Below, piece after piece: positions 23,920-35,864 of a DNA stretch of 64,000 nt (positions within the stretch are counted from its first letter, which is position 1; the number at the start of each line of letters is the position of its first letter). A model generated the notes under the pieces. The model was not told the origin of the DNA, made no database searches, and was given only the letters and a program-made list of their open reading frames with translations. Origin of the DNA: Homarus americanus (Eukaryota > Arthropoda > Malacostraca > Decapoda > Nephropidae); contig NW_024720711.1 of assembly GCF_018991925.1 (NCBI RefSeq), forward strand, positions 6,072,528-6,136,527. The letters are read 5' to 3'. The position numbers and the translations under genes were made by a program.

Positions 23920-24949
23920 TATCACTGCCACCCGCCCATCCTCAAACACTTCGTCAATAGTATAAAAAAATAATAATAAAAAATATAAAATAAAATAAAA
24001 AATTAGCCCCAAGTTCTAAAAGATGAGAGTTTTAATACAGTTTTATGAGACTAATTGGTTAACTTTCCTTTCATTTTTTTGTATTGTTTTAAGGGGGGAA
24101 ATTCCCTCGCCATTGTGAACCCCCCTGCAGGTATAAGACTCATCCTAAAGTCGAGTTAAGACGAGCATCGTGAGGCGGCTTACTGATAACTGCGTAACTT
24201 CTTATGGTCCTTGAACAGTAAACCAAAACTAGAGAAAGCGTTTATAATATTCCCAAATTATTATCAAATAGGCCTATAATTGATGTTATATAATGTTAAA
24301 AAAGTATATCGTGTTTTCATAGTTATTATAAAATGTTAGAAAGTGTTAGGTTGGGTTACTAAAATATAACACTTCATTACAGCAACACAACTATCGTGTA
24401 AATAAGATAAAGATCCTCTGACCTCCTCCAGGTGTTAAGGGGAAGACTTACAGGTAGTCAACCCACCTGACCTAACGCAGCTGTGGCACATGACGATAAC
24501 CTAACCTAACCTAACAGACCGGAATCTTAATGCCTCCCAATTCTAATAAGCTCGAATTCTAAGGGGGTTGAATTCTAATGCACCCAATCCAAAGTCTATC
24601 AAATTCTAATGGTCTTTATTTTTCACAGGTAAAGTAAACGAGTTAATGGTGACCTATAATATACTCCCGTGGATCTCACACACACACACACACACACAGT
24701 TACCCATGACTACCACGTACACCCAATAAAAAAAAATATATATATATACACACTGTATTTACAACATTGTGTTAGACAATATGACACAACGGACGAAGTA
24801 TTTTGACAACCCTACCGAGACAACAGGACCCGTAGTGTTCACTCTGAAAGTCATCGGACCCATGACTAGTACTTTGTGCCGCACTTATTGACAGGAAACT
24901 CGGCAATAGCAGACTACATTTCTACCTTCTTGGATCAAGGCTGGGATAG

Positions 24950-25150
24950 GTTAGGTCAGGTCAGGGTGGGATTGGATAGGTCAGGTCAGGGTGGGATAGG
25001 TCAGGTCAGGTTAGGATAGGTTAGGCTAGGTCAGGGTAGGATAGGTTAGGTTGCAGGGTTACGACGTAAAGTTAGGTTAGAATAGGTTTCAGATAAGTTA
25101 GAGTAAGTTACTTTAAGTTTAATTTGGAGTAGGTTAGGTTTGGTTATAAA
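24950..25150. repeat. Degenerate TTAGG/TCAGG tract
   Basis: GGATAGG, GGTTAGG, GGTCAGG and GGTGGGA recur throughout. It is the inverse orientation of the 22.1-kb telomere-like tract. A shorter (CCTAA)n lies at about 24498-24517. Confidence 0.75.
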
Positions 25151-25191
25151 TAGGTTCAAGATAAGGTAAGGTAGTGTAAGTGCCCCCCTCT

Positions 25192-25692
25192 CCCCAGCCT
25201 CCAACACTGACACCATACCTGCAGAAGAACACAACCTCCTTCTCCTGGGCCTCCAACACTACACCACACCTGTAGAACACCTCCTCCTCCTCCTGGACCT
25301 CCAACACTACACCACACCTGTAGAAGAACACCACCTCCTCCTCCTGGACCTCCAACACTACACCACACCTGTAGAAGAACACCACCTCCTTCCTGGGCCT
25401 CCAACACTACACCACACCTGTGGAACACCTCCTCCTCCTCCTGGACCTCCAACACTACACCACACCTGTAGAACACCTCCTCCTCCTTCTGGGCCTCCAA
25501 CACTACACCACACCAGAACACCTCCTCCTCCTGGACCTCCAACACTACACCACACCTGTAGAACACCTCCTCCTTCTGGACTCCTCCAACACCTACACCA
25601 CACCTGCAGAAGAACACCACCTCCTTCCCCTGGGCCTCCAACACTACACCACACCTGTATAACACCCTCTCCTCCTTCTGGGCCTCAACCAC
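25192..25692 (+). repeat. About 48-51-bp minisatellite, roughly ten copies
   Basis: Units hold CTCCTCCTCCTGGACCTCCA and ACACTACACCACACCTGTAG with length changes mostly in threes, giving long repeat-derived frames on both strands. Confidence 0.92.
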
Positions 25693-26149
25693 TACCACCT
25701 AAGAACACCTCCCCATAAACACTCACTTGTTGAAGCGTCGTGTATCATAGGGTGACACATAACACACTCCCCTGGATGGCTTACAACACTGTCTCAATGT
25801 GGCGTCACTTTTCCACCCCTCACCCGAGAATCAATAATGCTCAAAGAGATGATCTCCAGCGAGAACAGTCCACTAACTAGAGGGTAAAACGCGGGTAAGA
25901 GAAGACTTTTTTTTGGGGGGAGGCAGGAGATGAACCAAAATGGGGTAGGGTATGCGTGTGGGTATGGATGGGTATTTGGGGTGGGTATGTGAGGAACAGG
26001 TAGTGGGTAAAGGGGGCACAGGGAGGGTCATAAGCGAGGTCATTGAGAAAATCAATCGAAGAGCCCAGGTCCTCTTTCCTTAAAGTGAGATATGAGGGTT
26101 GGGCGAGCGCCGGTGCAGTGTGAGGGGAGGGGGGGGGGGCACTCACCTC

Positions 26150-26600
26150 GTCTACCTCCCTCCCTAAATATATTCCCACTCCTCCCTCTTCATCCCACTC
26201 CTTCCCTTCCTTGGTACTCACAATATTCGCTCCTGATCCTCTCTCTTCCTCTCAACACCCCCTCTCCTCCTCCTCCTCTTCCACACTGCACTCATCTCTC
26301 CCCTTCCTCCCTCTCTCCTCCCTTCCTTCCTTCCTTCCTTACACATCATACTCCTCTCTCTCCTCCTCCCCTGGCACTCAAGACCTTCCTCACCACTTAT
26401 ACTCCTCCTCCTCTCTTCCTCCTCCACCTGAGAGTACTTATCACATCCTCCACTTATCGTTCCACAGCCCCTCCCCAGGCACTAACCACACACACACACA
26501 CCTTTACACCTACTCCTCCCGTTCAATCATCATCCTCGATTCCTCTTCCCTCTTCTCATCCTTCCCACCCTCTTTACCCAATGGACGTAAGAACACACTT
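26150..26600 (+). repeat. Pyrimidine-rich low-complexity tract
   Basis: Dominated by CTCCTCC, CTTCCTTCC and similar on the plus strand; long frames here are composition artefacts. Confidence 0.75.
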
Positions 26601-26823
26601 CTACGCAAGGGCAAATGACAGTACAGACCGACGGGTGGTGTGTCCGCTATGAAATTATTTTTCCCTTAAATAATTGAGCCGAGCGGTTTACCTGTTTGTA
26701 TCATCGTCTGTTTGTATGTTTTTGTTTGATTATTTTGTTTGTTTGTTTGTTGGTTTAGCAGTTGTAGTGTTGACTGGGGTAGTATAGACCAACTTATTGT
26801 TTGATTGATAGTAATGTTTTCAG

Positions 26824-26824
<1 letters not shown>

Positions 26825-26876
<52 letters not shown>
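26825..26876. repeat. (AC)n microsatellite
   Basis: About 26 units. Confidence 0.97.
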
Positions 26877-26878
<2 letters not shown>

Positions 26879-27028
26879 GAGAGAGAGTAATAACCAGACA
26901 TAACGGAAGAATGACGTCAGGAAGGTCATTAACAGTGAATAATACAGTACAGGTAAAGCTTCTACGGGCACGCAACTCCTGAAGGCTGTGTAAATAATGA
27001 GGTGGCGGGAGTAGTGTGCACAGTCCTT

Positions 27029-27470
27029 GTGTTCTGTGTGTGTGTTCTGTCTGTGTGCTCAGTCTGTGTGTTCTGTCTGTGTGTTCTGTCTGTGTATTGT
27101 CTGTGTGTTCTGTCTGTGTGTTCAGTCTGTGTGTTCTGTCTGTGTGTTCAGTCTGTGTGTTCAGTTTGTGTTTAGTACCTGTGTTCAGTCTGTGTGTTTA
27201 ATCCCTGCGTTCAGTCCCTGCGTTCAGTCTCTACGTCCAGCCCTTGCATCCAACCCTTCTGTTCAGTCCGTGTGTTCAGTCCATGTTCCGTTTCTGAATT
27301 CACTTCCTGTATTCAGTCTCTATTAATTTCCTGCGTTCAGTCTCTATTCATTTCCTGCGTTCAGTCCCTACGTTCAGTCCCTACATTCAAGCCCTGCGTT
27401 CATTCTCTGTTCACTTCCTGCATTCAGCCCTGCGTGTTCAATCTCTGCATTCAATATGTCTCCCGGAGGT
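27029..27470 (+). repeat. Minisatellite of TGTGTGTTCTGTC drifting to TTCAGTCCCTGCG
   Basis: An array of about 13-19-bp units whose consensus changes gradually from TG-rich to CAGTCC-rich along its length. Confidence 0.85.
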
Positions 27471-27659
27471 GAGGAACAAGAGAACGCCATCTAGTTTATG
27501 TTCAGTCTCGGTGAAAATGTAACGCGATTTTGCCCATAAAATCTGTAGCGTTGCTTTTAGCGAGTCAGTTAGGGATACGCGGTGCTCACATCTCCGCTGT
27601 TCTGTGAAAAGTTAACACCAGAGCATTTAGGAATTTGTGACCGGGATGAGAGGGAGGGA

Positions 27660-27780
27660 TGGGAGGGATGGTAGTATGGGAGGGATAGTGGTATAGGAGG
27701 GAAGGGGGGATAGTGGTAAGGTGGGAGGGAAAGTGGTGAGGTGGGAGGGATGGTGGAATGGGAGGGACGGTTGGTGGTGG
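27660..27780 (+). repeat. GGGAGGGATGGTGG-rich tract
   Basis: GGGAGGGA(T/A)(G/A)GTGGTA recurs; G-runs on the plus strand. Confidence 0.75.
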
Positions 27781-27865
27781 ATGGCAGGGACACGGACGCA
27801 CACACGTACGCGTCGGAGAAGTCGGGCAGAGGTAGTGGAGTGGAGCTGGTATAGTAGGTGGTGTC

Positions 27866-28229
27866 ATTTAACTTGTACCTTGCTGACACAGGAACCAATA
27901 GTCACTTAACCTGTAACTTGCTGACACAGGAACCAATAGTCACTTAACCTGTAACTTGCTGACACAGGAACCAATAGTCACTTAATCTGTACCTTGCTGA
28001 CACAGGAACTAAGTCATTTAACCTTGCTGACACAGGAACCAATAGTCACTTAACCTGTAACTTGCTGACACAGGAACCAATAGTCACTTAATCTGTACCT
28101 TGCTGACACAGGAACTAAGTCATTTAACTTGTACCTTGCTGACACAGGAACCAATAGTCACTTAGCCTGTACCTTGCTGACACAGGAACCAATAGTCACT
28201 TAGCCTGTACCTTGCTGACACAGGAACTA
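27866..28229 (+). repeat. 38-bp minisatellite, about nine to ten copies
   Basis: Units carry CTTGCTGACACAGGAACCAA and TAGTCACTTA(A/G)CCTGTA; some are shortened to end at GGAACTAAGTCA. Confidence 0.95.
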
Positions 28230-28385
28230 ACAAGTTTCCAATACAATAGTAGTTTTTGTAGCAATTACTGAATACCATCACAGTTACTACGGCTACTATT
28301 ACGACTATTCTTACGACCCTGCACTACTATTTCAACTACTTTAGTACTAATTAAAAAACCAATAATAATAACAGTAATAAATGAT

Positions 28386-28408
28386 AATAATAATAATAAT
28401 AATAATAA
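28386..28408. repeat. (AAT)n microsatellite
   Basis: Short AAT array. Confidence 0.9.
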
Positions 28409-28863
28409 ATATAGTAATAACAATAATAACCATAACTACAACAACAACAGGAGCAACGGAGCCGTGGGTTATAGGTGTACACGTCTAGTCTCCAACACGC
28501 GATATAGCCCCGAACGCTCCCACACCAACCTACAGGTATGTGCTAATACAGGGGAAGGTGGTAAGGGGAGGGGGGGGAAGGGGAGAGATGATCACTGTAC
28601 CTGTCAAATTAAAAAACAAAATTACAGGATATTACACGAGGTCGAGGTTACATGTACTACAGGTAGAGGTCAAGTCAGGTCAATCAGGGTGCCAATTTTT
28701 GACTCCACTTGGGTCATGTTGAGGCGTCTTATGGCCCTTGGCACACACATGCATCACCAACACACTTACAGTACATAGAGCAAAGTCTTACCTTGACTTT
28801 GCTCCGCTGCGCCCCGCAAAGTCAAAATAATGAGAGTAATAAATAAAAGAATAATGACGATTC

Positions 28864-28866
<3 letters not shown>

Positions 28867-28942
<76 letters not shown>

Positions 28943-28946
28943 CAAC

Positions 28947-29021
<75 letters not shown>
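28867..29021. repeat. (AAT)n microsatellite
   Basis: Two AAT runs split by AACAACAAT. Confidence 0.97.
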
Positions 29022-29096
29022 TGACAACATTAATAAAACTAACAATAAAACAACAGCATCAAGCGCAGCAACAAAAACAATAACACATACATCGAC

Positions 29097-29412
29097 ATCT
29101 CACTTAACCGGCAAGTTTCCAATAACCGGATTTGGGAGCCGCCACTGAGTTCTCTTCAGATATTTTCTTATATCCGGTTAATCACAAGGGGAAATTTCCG
29201 TTGATTTTTATCTTTACAAACTTTACAAACTTTTCCTCTTCCGGAGTATGAAGTTAATATTTTGTCGGTTCCAGAACAAAACCCAGGAAATTACATTAAT
29301 TAGAATAAATCCGGTTTAGGAAACATTTTGTCCGGCAAAGAGAATATTTACCAGTTACCGACATTCTACCTTAACTAATTTGGCTGCTCACCAATTAATC
29401 CGGTAAAGGAAT
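29097..29412. mobile_element. Possible Tigger-like element end or MITE (weak)
   Basis: TTAACCGGCAAGTTTCC, AATAACCGGAT, TATCCGGTTAAT, ATCCGGTTTAGG and AATCCGGTAAAGG recur in both orientations, resembling decayed subterminal repeats of a pogo/Tigger-type element. Borders are not clear and no coding sequence remains. Confidence 0.35.
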
Positions 29413-29416
29413 ACTT

Positions 29417-29418
<2 letters not shown>

Positions 29419-29488
<70 letters not shown>
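29419..29488. repeat. (AAT)n microsatellite
   Basis: About 23 units. Confidence 0.97.
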
Positions 29489-29569
29489 CATCACACAAAT
29501 TAATGAAAAAAAAATCTGTCAAAAGCTTAAATTAATATAACTCGTTCTAACCACTACTGGCTCACCCAG

Positions 29570-29955
29570 CCCCTAGACACCCAGCCCCTAGCCCCTTGAC
29601 ACACAGCCCTTGACACCCAGCCCCGTGACACACAGCCCCATGACACAGCCTTATTTCCTGTCCCTACACACCCAGCCTACACACAGCCCCTACACAGCCT
29701 TGACACCCAGCCTTGACACCCAGCCCCTAGACACAGCCCCTTGACACCCAGCTACAACCTACACACCCAGCCCCATGACACAGCCCCTTGACACCCAGCC
29801 TAGACACAGCCCCTTGACACCCAGCCCCTAGACACCCAGCCCCTTGACGCAGCCCCTTGACACAGCCCCTTGACACCCTGTCCTACACACCCAGACCCTA
29901 GACACCCTGTCCCTACCCAGACCTACACACCCAGCCTCACAGCTAACACACAGCC
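29570..29955 (+). repeat. About 17-bp minisatellite CACCCAGCCCCTTGACA
   Basis: Some twenty imperfect copies, with shortened CACAGCCC variants. Confidence 0.9.
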
Positions 29956-29999
29956 CCTACCGTCACGACTTACAACAACAAATCCAATGGTGAAGAGAC

Positions 30000-30640
30000 A
30001 GAGGGAGGAGAGATGGAGTGGCAGGAAAGGGAGGGAGAAGGGTGCCAGGGCAGGGGGAGAGGTGCCAGGGAGAGGAGGGAGAAGGGTGCCAGGGAGAAGG
30101 GGTAAAGGTGGGGAGAGGAGGAATAAGGAGTGCCAGGGAGAGGGTATCAGGAGTGCCAGGGAGAGAGGTATCGGAGTGCCAGAGAGGAGGAAGGAGTGCC
30201 AGGGAGGGAGGGAGAGGTGCCAGGAGAAGGAGGAATAGAAGTGCCAGGAGAGGAGAGATAAAGGGTGCCAGGGGAGGAGGAGAAGGAGTGCCAGGAGAGG
30301 GGGAGTGATATAGGGTGCCAGAGAAGGGAGGGAGAAGGGTGCCAGGGAGAGGAGGAGGAGGGTGCCAGGGAGAGGGAGGAATAAGGGTGCCAGGGAGGGA
30401 GGGAGAAGGTGCAGGGAGAGGGGAGGGTGCCGATGATAGGGAAGAGGATGGGAGTGCCAGGGAGAGGGAAGGAGGAAGGGGCTCCAGGAGAAAGAATGTT
30501 CAAGGGATTTAGGAAGAGGAGGAGGGAGGGAGATCAGAGGGTGCCAGGGAGAGATAAGAGAGTCCCAGGTATAGGAAGAGAGGAAAGAGGGAGGGAGGGA
30601 GGGAGGGAGGAGGGAGGGGAGGGAGGTCAGCATGATGAAG
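30000..30640 (+). repeat. Purine-rich minisatellite built on GTGCCAGGGAGAGG
   Basis: Units of about 20-30 bp combine AGTGCCAGGGAGAG with GGAGGGAGAAGG. The long opposite-strand frame (30.9-29.9 kb) is a repeat artefact. Confidence 0.92.
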
Positions 30641-30680
30641 GGAAAACAGAGCATAGTGACAGTGAAGAAGAGGGAGAGTA

Positions 30681-32205
30681 GGGGTGCACAGGTGTGGGGG
30701 GTGCTACAGGTGTGGAGGTGTACTACAGGTGTGGGAGGTGTGGTACAGGTGTGGGAGGTGTAGTACAGGTGTGGGGGTGTAGCACAGGTGTGTGGGGGTG
30801 TAGCACAGGTGTGGGAGGTGTAGTACAGGTGTGGGGTGTAGCACGGGTGTGGAGGTGTAGTACAGGTGTGGGGGTGTAGCACAGGTGGGAGGTGTGGTAC
30901 AGGTGTGAGAGTTGCTGGAGTGTGGGTGTACTACAGGTGGAGGTGTACTACAGGTGTGGGTGTGAGGTACTGGTGGGTGTAGCACAGGTGTGGAGGTGTA
31001 GCACAGGTGTGGGGGTGTAGCACAGGTGTGGGAGGTGTGACACAGGTGTGGGGGTGTGGCACACAGGTGTGGAAGGGTGTAGTACAGGTGTGGGGGTGTG
31101 GCACAGGTGTGGGAGGGTATAGTACAGGTGTGGGGGGTGTAGAACAGGTGTGGAAGGTGTAGTACAGGTGTGGGGGTGTAGTACAGGTGTGGGAGGTGTA
31201 GTACAGGTGTGGGAGGTGAGTACAGGTGTGGAGGGGTGTACAGGTGTGGAAGGTGTAGTACAGGTGTGGAGTTGTAGCACAGGTGTGGAGGGTATAGGTA
31301 CAGGTGTGGGGGTGTAGCACAGGTGTGGGAGGTGTAGTACAGGTGTGGGGTGTGAACAGGTGTGGAAGGTGTAGCACAGGTGTGGGAGGTGTAGTACAGG
31401 TGTGGGGTGTAGAACAGGTGTGGAAGGTGTGGTACTGGGTGTGGGGGTGTAGAACAGGTGTGGAAGGTGTAGTGCAAGGTGTGATTGTAGCACAGGTGGT
31501 GTGGGAAGTGTAGTACAGGTGTGGGGTGTAGCACAGGTGTGGAAGGTGTAGTACAGGTGTAGGGGGTGTAGTACAGGTGTGGGGGTGTAGTACAGGTGTG
31601 GGAGGGTGTAGTACAGGTGTGGGAGGTGTAGTACAGGTGTGGGGTGTACTACAGGTGTGGGAGGGTATAGTACAGATTGGGGGAGGTGTAGGTACAGATT
31701 GTGAGTGTGCTGGGTGTGGGGGTGTAGCACAGGTGTGGGGGTGCTGGGTGTGGGGGTGTAGTACAGGTGTGGGGTGTAGCTGGGTGTGGGGTGTGGCACA
31801 GGTGTGGGGGGTGTGGCACAGGTGTGGGGGGTGTAGCACAGGTGTGGGGGTGTAGCACAGGTGTGGGAGGTGTGGTACGGGTGTGGGGGTGTACTACAGG
31901 TGGGGAGGGTGTGGTACAGGTGTGGGAGGTGTAGTACAGGTGTGGAAGGTGTAGTACAGGTGTGGGAGGTGTAGTACAGGTGTGGGAGGTGTACTGCAGG
32001 TGTGGGAGGTGTAGTACAGGTGCAGGAGGTGTAGTACAGGTGTGGGAGGTGTGGTACACAGGTGTGGGAGGAGTAGTACACAGGTGTGGGAGGTGTGGTA
32101 CAGGTGTGGAGTGTACTACAGGTGTGGGAGTATAGTACAGGTGAGGAGGTGTGGTACAGGTGTGGGAGGTGCAGGTGTGGGAGGTATAGTGGGTGTGAGA
32201 GGTGT
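30681..32205 (+). repeat. 1.5-kb minisatellite, about 20-bp unit, some 75 copies
   Basis: The consensus is close to GTGTAGTACAGGTGTGGGAG. Unit length varies by 1-3 bp in the G run, and AGTACAGG alternates with AGCACAGG. All three minus frames stay open for 700-1,100 bp, an artefact of the unit lacking stops on that strand. Confidence 0.97.
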
Positions 32206-32272
32206 AGTACTCACTAACCCACCCACCTACACTTACAGCAGCACCCCTACTACACTCCTCACCCACCAAAAA

Positions 32273-32421
32273 TACACTCTCCCTGTACACTAACACACAC
32301 CTACACTCTCCCTGTACACTACAACACACCTACACTCTCCCTGTACACTACAACACACCTACACTCTCCCTGTACACTACAACACACCTACACTCTCCCT
32401 GTACACTACAACACACCTACC
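32273..32421 (+). repeat. 29-bp minisatellite, five copies
   Basis: Units contain CACCTACACTCTCCCTGTAC and ACTACAACA, nearly identical. Confidence 0.95.
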
Positions 32422-32571
32422 ATGAATCAGATGAAAAGTTAAACAAACTAACAATATTAATTTTGTGGCCTCATGCCCAAAGCACATTGACAAAGGCAGA
32501 AAAAATCACAGAACATAGAAAAAAATCACATTATATGGAAGAGCCGAGAGAAAGAACACGAGAACACTGAC

Positions 32572-32715
32572 CTTGAAGTCTATATAGCCGTTCTTGTCCA
32601 TGTCGAAGGTTCTGAACACGTGATCACAGAATTCCTCCGCGTTGCCGGATGGGAAGAACATTTTGTACATGTCAACGAACTTGTCTGGAGTGAGACGCCC
32701 GCTCGGACAGTCTTG
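32572..32715 (-). CDS. NCS-like gene, exon B (EF1 and most of EF2)
   Basis: This 144-bp exon encodes 48 residues. Residues 2-6 read DCPSG, the Cys-Pro-containing degenerate first EF-hand that does not bind Ca2+ in this family. LTPDKF and [10 protein letters not shown] follow, which are conserved NCS segments. The EF2 loop starts at Asp38 ([11 protein letters not shown]) and its twelfth residue, Glu, is the first residue of the next exon. The acceptor is CCCCCACAACAG and the donor is AAG|GTCAGT. An alternative acceptor 4 bases further in (CAAG) would break the frame with exon C. A 42-bp minisatellite begins only 22 bases beyond the acceptor. No in-frame stop and no missing key residue is seen. 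Confidence 0.93.
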
Positions 32716-32736
32716 CTGTTGTGGGGGAGAGAAGAG

Positions 32737-32937
32737 GAGAGTTAGTGCTGGACTCTCTCACAGGAGGGAGGGAGGAGTGAGAGTTAGTGCTGGACTCTCT
32801 CACAGGAGGGAGGGAGGAGTGAGAGTTAGTGCTGGACTCTCTCACAGGAGGGAGGGAGGAGTGAGAGTTAGTGCTGGACTCTCTCACAGGAGGGAGGGAA
32901 GAGTGAGAGTTAGTGCTGGACTCTCTCACAGGAGGGA
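32737..32937 (+). repeat. 42-bp minisatellite, about five copies, next to exon B acceptor
   Basis: Units start at 32737, 32779, 32821, 32863 and 32905 with GAGAGTTAGTGCTGGACTCT; the fourth has GGAAGAG for GGAGGAG. On the gene strand the array is CT-rich and lies directly upstream of the exon B 3' splice site. Confidence 0.96.
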
Positions 32938-33552
32938 GAAGTTACTAGCACACGATCATATTTTTGCATTGAGAACATAAAACTGAGGACGCACCCACCC
33001 ACCCAACAACACCTCAGCTGTCAGCATCATCACTGAAAGCCACCAACAACACCACCAGCGACCGTCAAGTATCGTCACGTTACATTTATCTCTCTGTCAA
33101 CACACATAATACCTGGGGTTTAGCTCAAGAAAATATAAATATCTCAACAATTACGTCCCAAATTGCTTGTCATCTTTTATTAAACAGCGGGAGGAGAGAG
33201 AAGCTCGGCTCTTCTTTGTGTTGTCCTGGCTTTGGTCAATTGGGTACTACACCTCCAAGGATATTTACCATCAAGACCACATCACTTAATCATTATGCCT
33301 TTATGTCCACAAATAAGTAAGATATAATGTTTATGATTAAGTGTTTTCAATATGTTCAATTTCAATTACTATTTCCCATTCGGTTATTCGATTTGCCTCA
33401 CCACTTCTTCACTTTAAGCTTATACTGTCTCAATATGTGAGGGTAATGTGCTATTGGTCCTGTACTGTTGGTCAAATGAAGTCAGAGAACATTATAATCT
33501 CACTGGACCTAACTAGAGAGACAATCAAACTCATACGTGTTCAGATCATATA

Positions 33553-33985
33553 GGTAGTATGGAAGGCGCGGAACACGGGAAGGAAGGCGCGGAACACGGG
33601 TAGGATGGCGCGGAACATGGGTAGGAATAGTTGGAACACGGGGAGGAAGGCGCGGAACACGGGAGGCGCCGAACACGGGAAGGAAGGCGCGGGTGCAGGG
33701 AGGAAGGCGCCGAACACGGGGAGGAAGGCGCCAGACACGGGAGGAAGGCGCCAGGCACAGGGGAGGAAGGCGCAGGAACATGGGTAGGAAGGCGCGGAAC
33801 ACGGGAGGAAGGCGCCGAACACGGGAGGCGCCGAACACAGGTAGGATGGCATGGAACACGGGGAGGAAGGCGCGGAACACAGGGAGGAAGGTGGAACATC
33901 GGTAGGAGCGCGGAACACGGGGAGGCTGAACATGGGTAAGGAAGGCACCGGAACATGGGAAGGAAGGCTGGAACATGGGTAGTAA
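33553..33985 (+). repeat. About 20-bp minisatellite GGAAGGCGCGGAACACGGG
   Basis: Some twenty imperfect copies, GC-rich and CpG-containing, with AACATGGGTA and GCCGAACACGGG variants. Confidence 0.93.
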
Positions 33986-34317
33986 GGCGCGGATAAGGTA
34001 AGAAGACACTGGAACACAGGCAAGCAGGATGGGGCAGTTGACAACACAAGACCCAGATTCTTAAATATTCTCTTAGTGATGATCTGAAAAACACCTCTAA
34101 CTGCCTTACATCAACGTTATGAAGCTGACAGAGCTAAAAATGGCGTCGGAATAGTACAGGGACTGGACTATGATTGAATTCGGTTCTCTAAATTCCACTT
34201 GGGGAAACAAATAGTAACGCGATGTGTTTTTGAGAATCCGGATGAATAGACAACCGGGGCAACAAGTAAGCAGATGTAGTTGAGGTCAGTATAGTGGAAG
34301 CGCCTGCTGGTGGGAAC

Positions 34318-34320
<3 letters not shown>

Positions 34321-34374
<54 letters not shown>
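34321..34374. repeat. (CA)n microsatellite
   Basis: About 27 units. Confidence 0.97.
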
Positions 34375-34377
<3 letters not shown>

Positions 34378-35239
34378 CAGGGAAAGGTATAATTCACTTA
34401 GCCACGTTGGCGGGGCATTAAAGTATTATGAACCATGGTGTGATGTTCACTGTACTGGACTGGACTGGACTCACAACTTTAAGGTCACTGGGTTGAGTCC
34501 TGGGTCCAGAGTCTTATTAGGTTGTACATTAATTTTTCATCCACGTCGGCAACAATAAAATGTTATGTTTAGTTACCAAAGTCTGGGGAGAACCCTAAGG
34601 TAAAAGTCCTAACAAGAACGGTCTTTGTTAGCTTCGTGATATAAATGTAGAGTGTGAGGGTCGTCCCGGGGAGAGGTTCCTGTCCGGCAGATCTAACACA
34701 CAAAAGTTTCATTAATCACAGTGGGGTGCCCCCAGTCAGCTGCTCTAGACTGAGAAAACACACGTCTACCAGAGCCCCATTAATCACCGCGGCTCTGCTC
34801 AGGAGGCGGCCAGAAAATACACATCTAATACAAACTTGTCATTAATCATTTAATACTGGGTCTTATGGTCATATGATGTAGAGGCCAATTCTAATACAAG
34901 ATGTCCCCTGTACACGCCATTCATCAACACGGGGACTGTAGTCAGCTGATAATGTCTACACGGTATCTATGGTCAACTAATGAATGTAAACACGGTGAAT
35001 GTAGCCACTATATAACATACCGTAAAATTCATTAATATTAGAATCTTCCTTATGCTTGAGAGGAGTGCGTAAAGACGGGACCACCAAGACGGCAACATCA
35101 ATGAAGAGGAGAGACAGACACAACACAGATAACTGAAGGGGATGACGTGGGAGGGAATAAAAATAGTAAGAGGGAGAGATAAGAAGCGTACGGAATAAGA
35201 TTTTGGCCTATTATCTCCCGCCTTTTGTGTCTGTTAGTC

Positions 35240-35780
35240 TGTTAGAGTACGGGGAGAGTGAGGGGGAGAGACGAGGGGAGGAAGAAAGGAAAGGGGAGGA
35301 AGAGGAAGGAGAAAAGGAGAGGGATTAGGGAAGAAAGGGGGGAGGGAAGGGGAGGAAGAGGAAAAGAGGGAGGAAGAGGAAGAAAAAGAAGGGAGAGGAA
35401 GAGAAACGGAATGAATGAGGAGAGAAGGATGGGAGAGGAAAGAATGATACGAAAATATGGAGAAGAGAAACAAGAACGAAGGAGAAATGTGTAAGAAGGA
35501 GGCAACATGGATGAAAAATAGGAAGGAAGGAAGGAAGGAAGGAAGGAAGGAAGGAAGGAAGGAAGGAAGGAAGGAAGGAAGGAAGGAAGGAAGGAAGGAA
35601 GGAAGGACAAAGAGAGAAATAGTTAAAGGAAATAAAGCTAGGAAGTAAGAATCCCCCAAGAAAAGTTTTATGTGGGATAGACGCCACGTAGGGAAGAACC
35701 AGAAGACAACGGGAAGAAAGAAGACAGGGAGATGAGAAAGAGGAAAGAATAAGGAGAAAGAAGGAGGGTAAAGTAGAGAT
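35240..35780 (+). repeat. Polypurine tract with (GGAA)n core
   Basis: Nearly all purine on the plus strand; 35520-35607 is pure (GGAA)22. Long tracts like this can form triplex DNA. Confidence 0.93.
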
Positions 35781-35864
35781 TGTCCCATTATTCATTTTTC
35801 TATACACTAAATCAGAAGCCATCAGCACCCCTTACCCTATAGTGGCTCCAGTCACATCTTGTGG

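Noticed and set aside
29923..30882. 319-codon Leu/Ser/Pro-rich minus frame
   Set aside because: Runs through the GTGCCAGGGAGAGG array and into the next minisatellite; composition is purely repeat-derived.
30704..32329. Long Cys/Thr/His/Pro-rich minus-strand frames (up to 377 codons)
   Set aside because: All three minus frames are open through the same 20-bp minisatellite; no start context, splice site or conserved domain.
33509..34094. Minus-strand frames of 166-182 codons rich in Pro, Ser, Phe
   Set aside because: Derived from the GGAAGGCGCGGAACACGGG minisatellite; three frames open at once.
34430..34560. tRNA-derived SINE
   Set aside because: GGGTTGAGTCCTGG resembles a B box, but no A box, tail or second copy was found; left unannotated.
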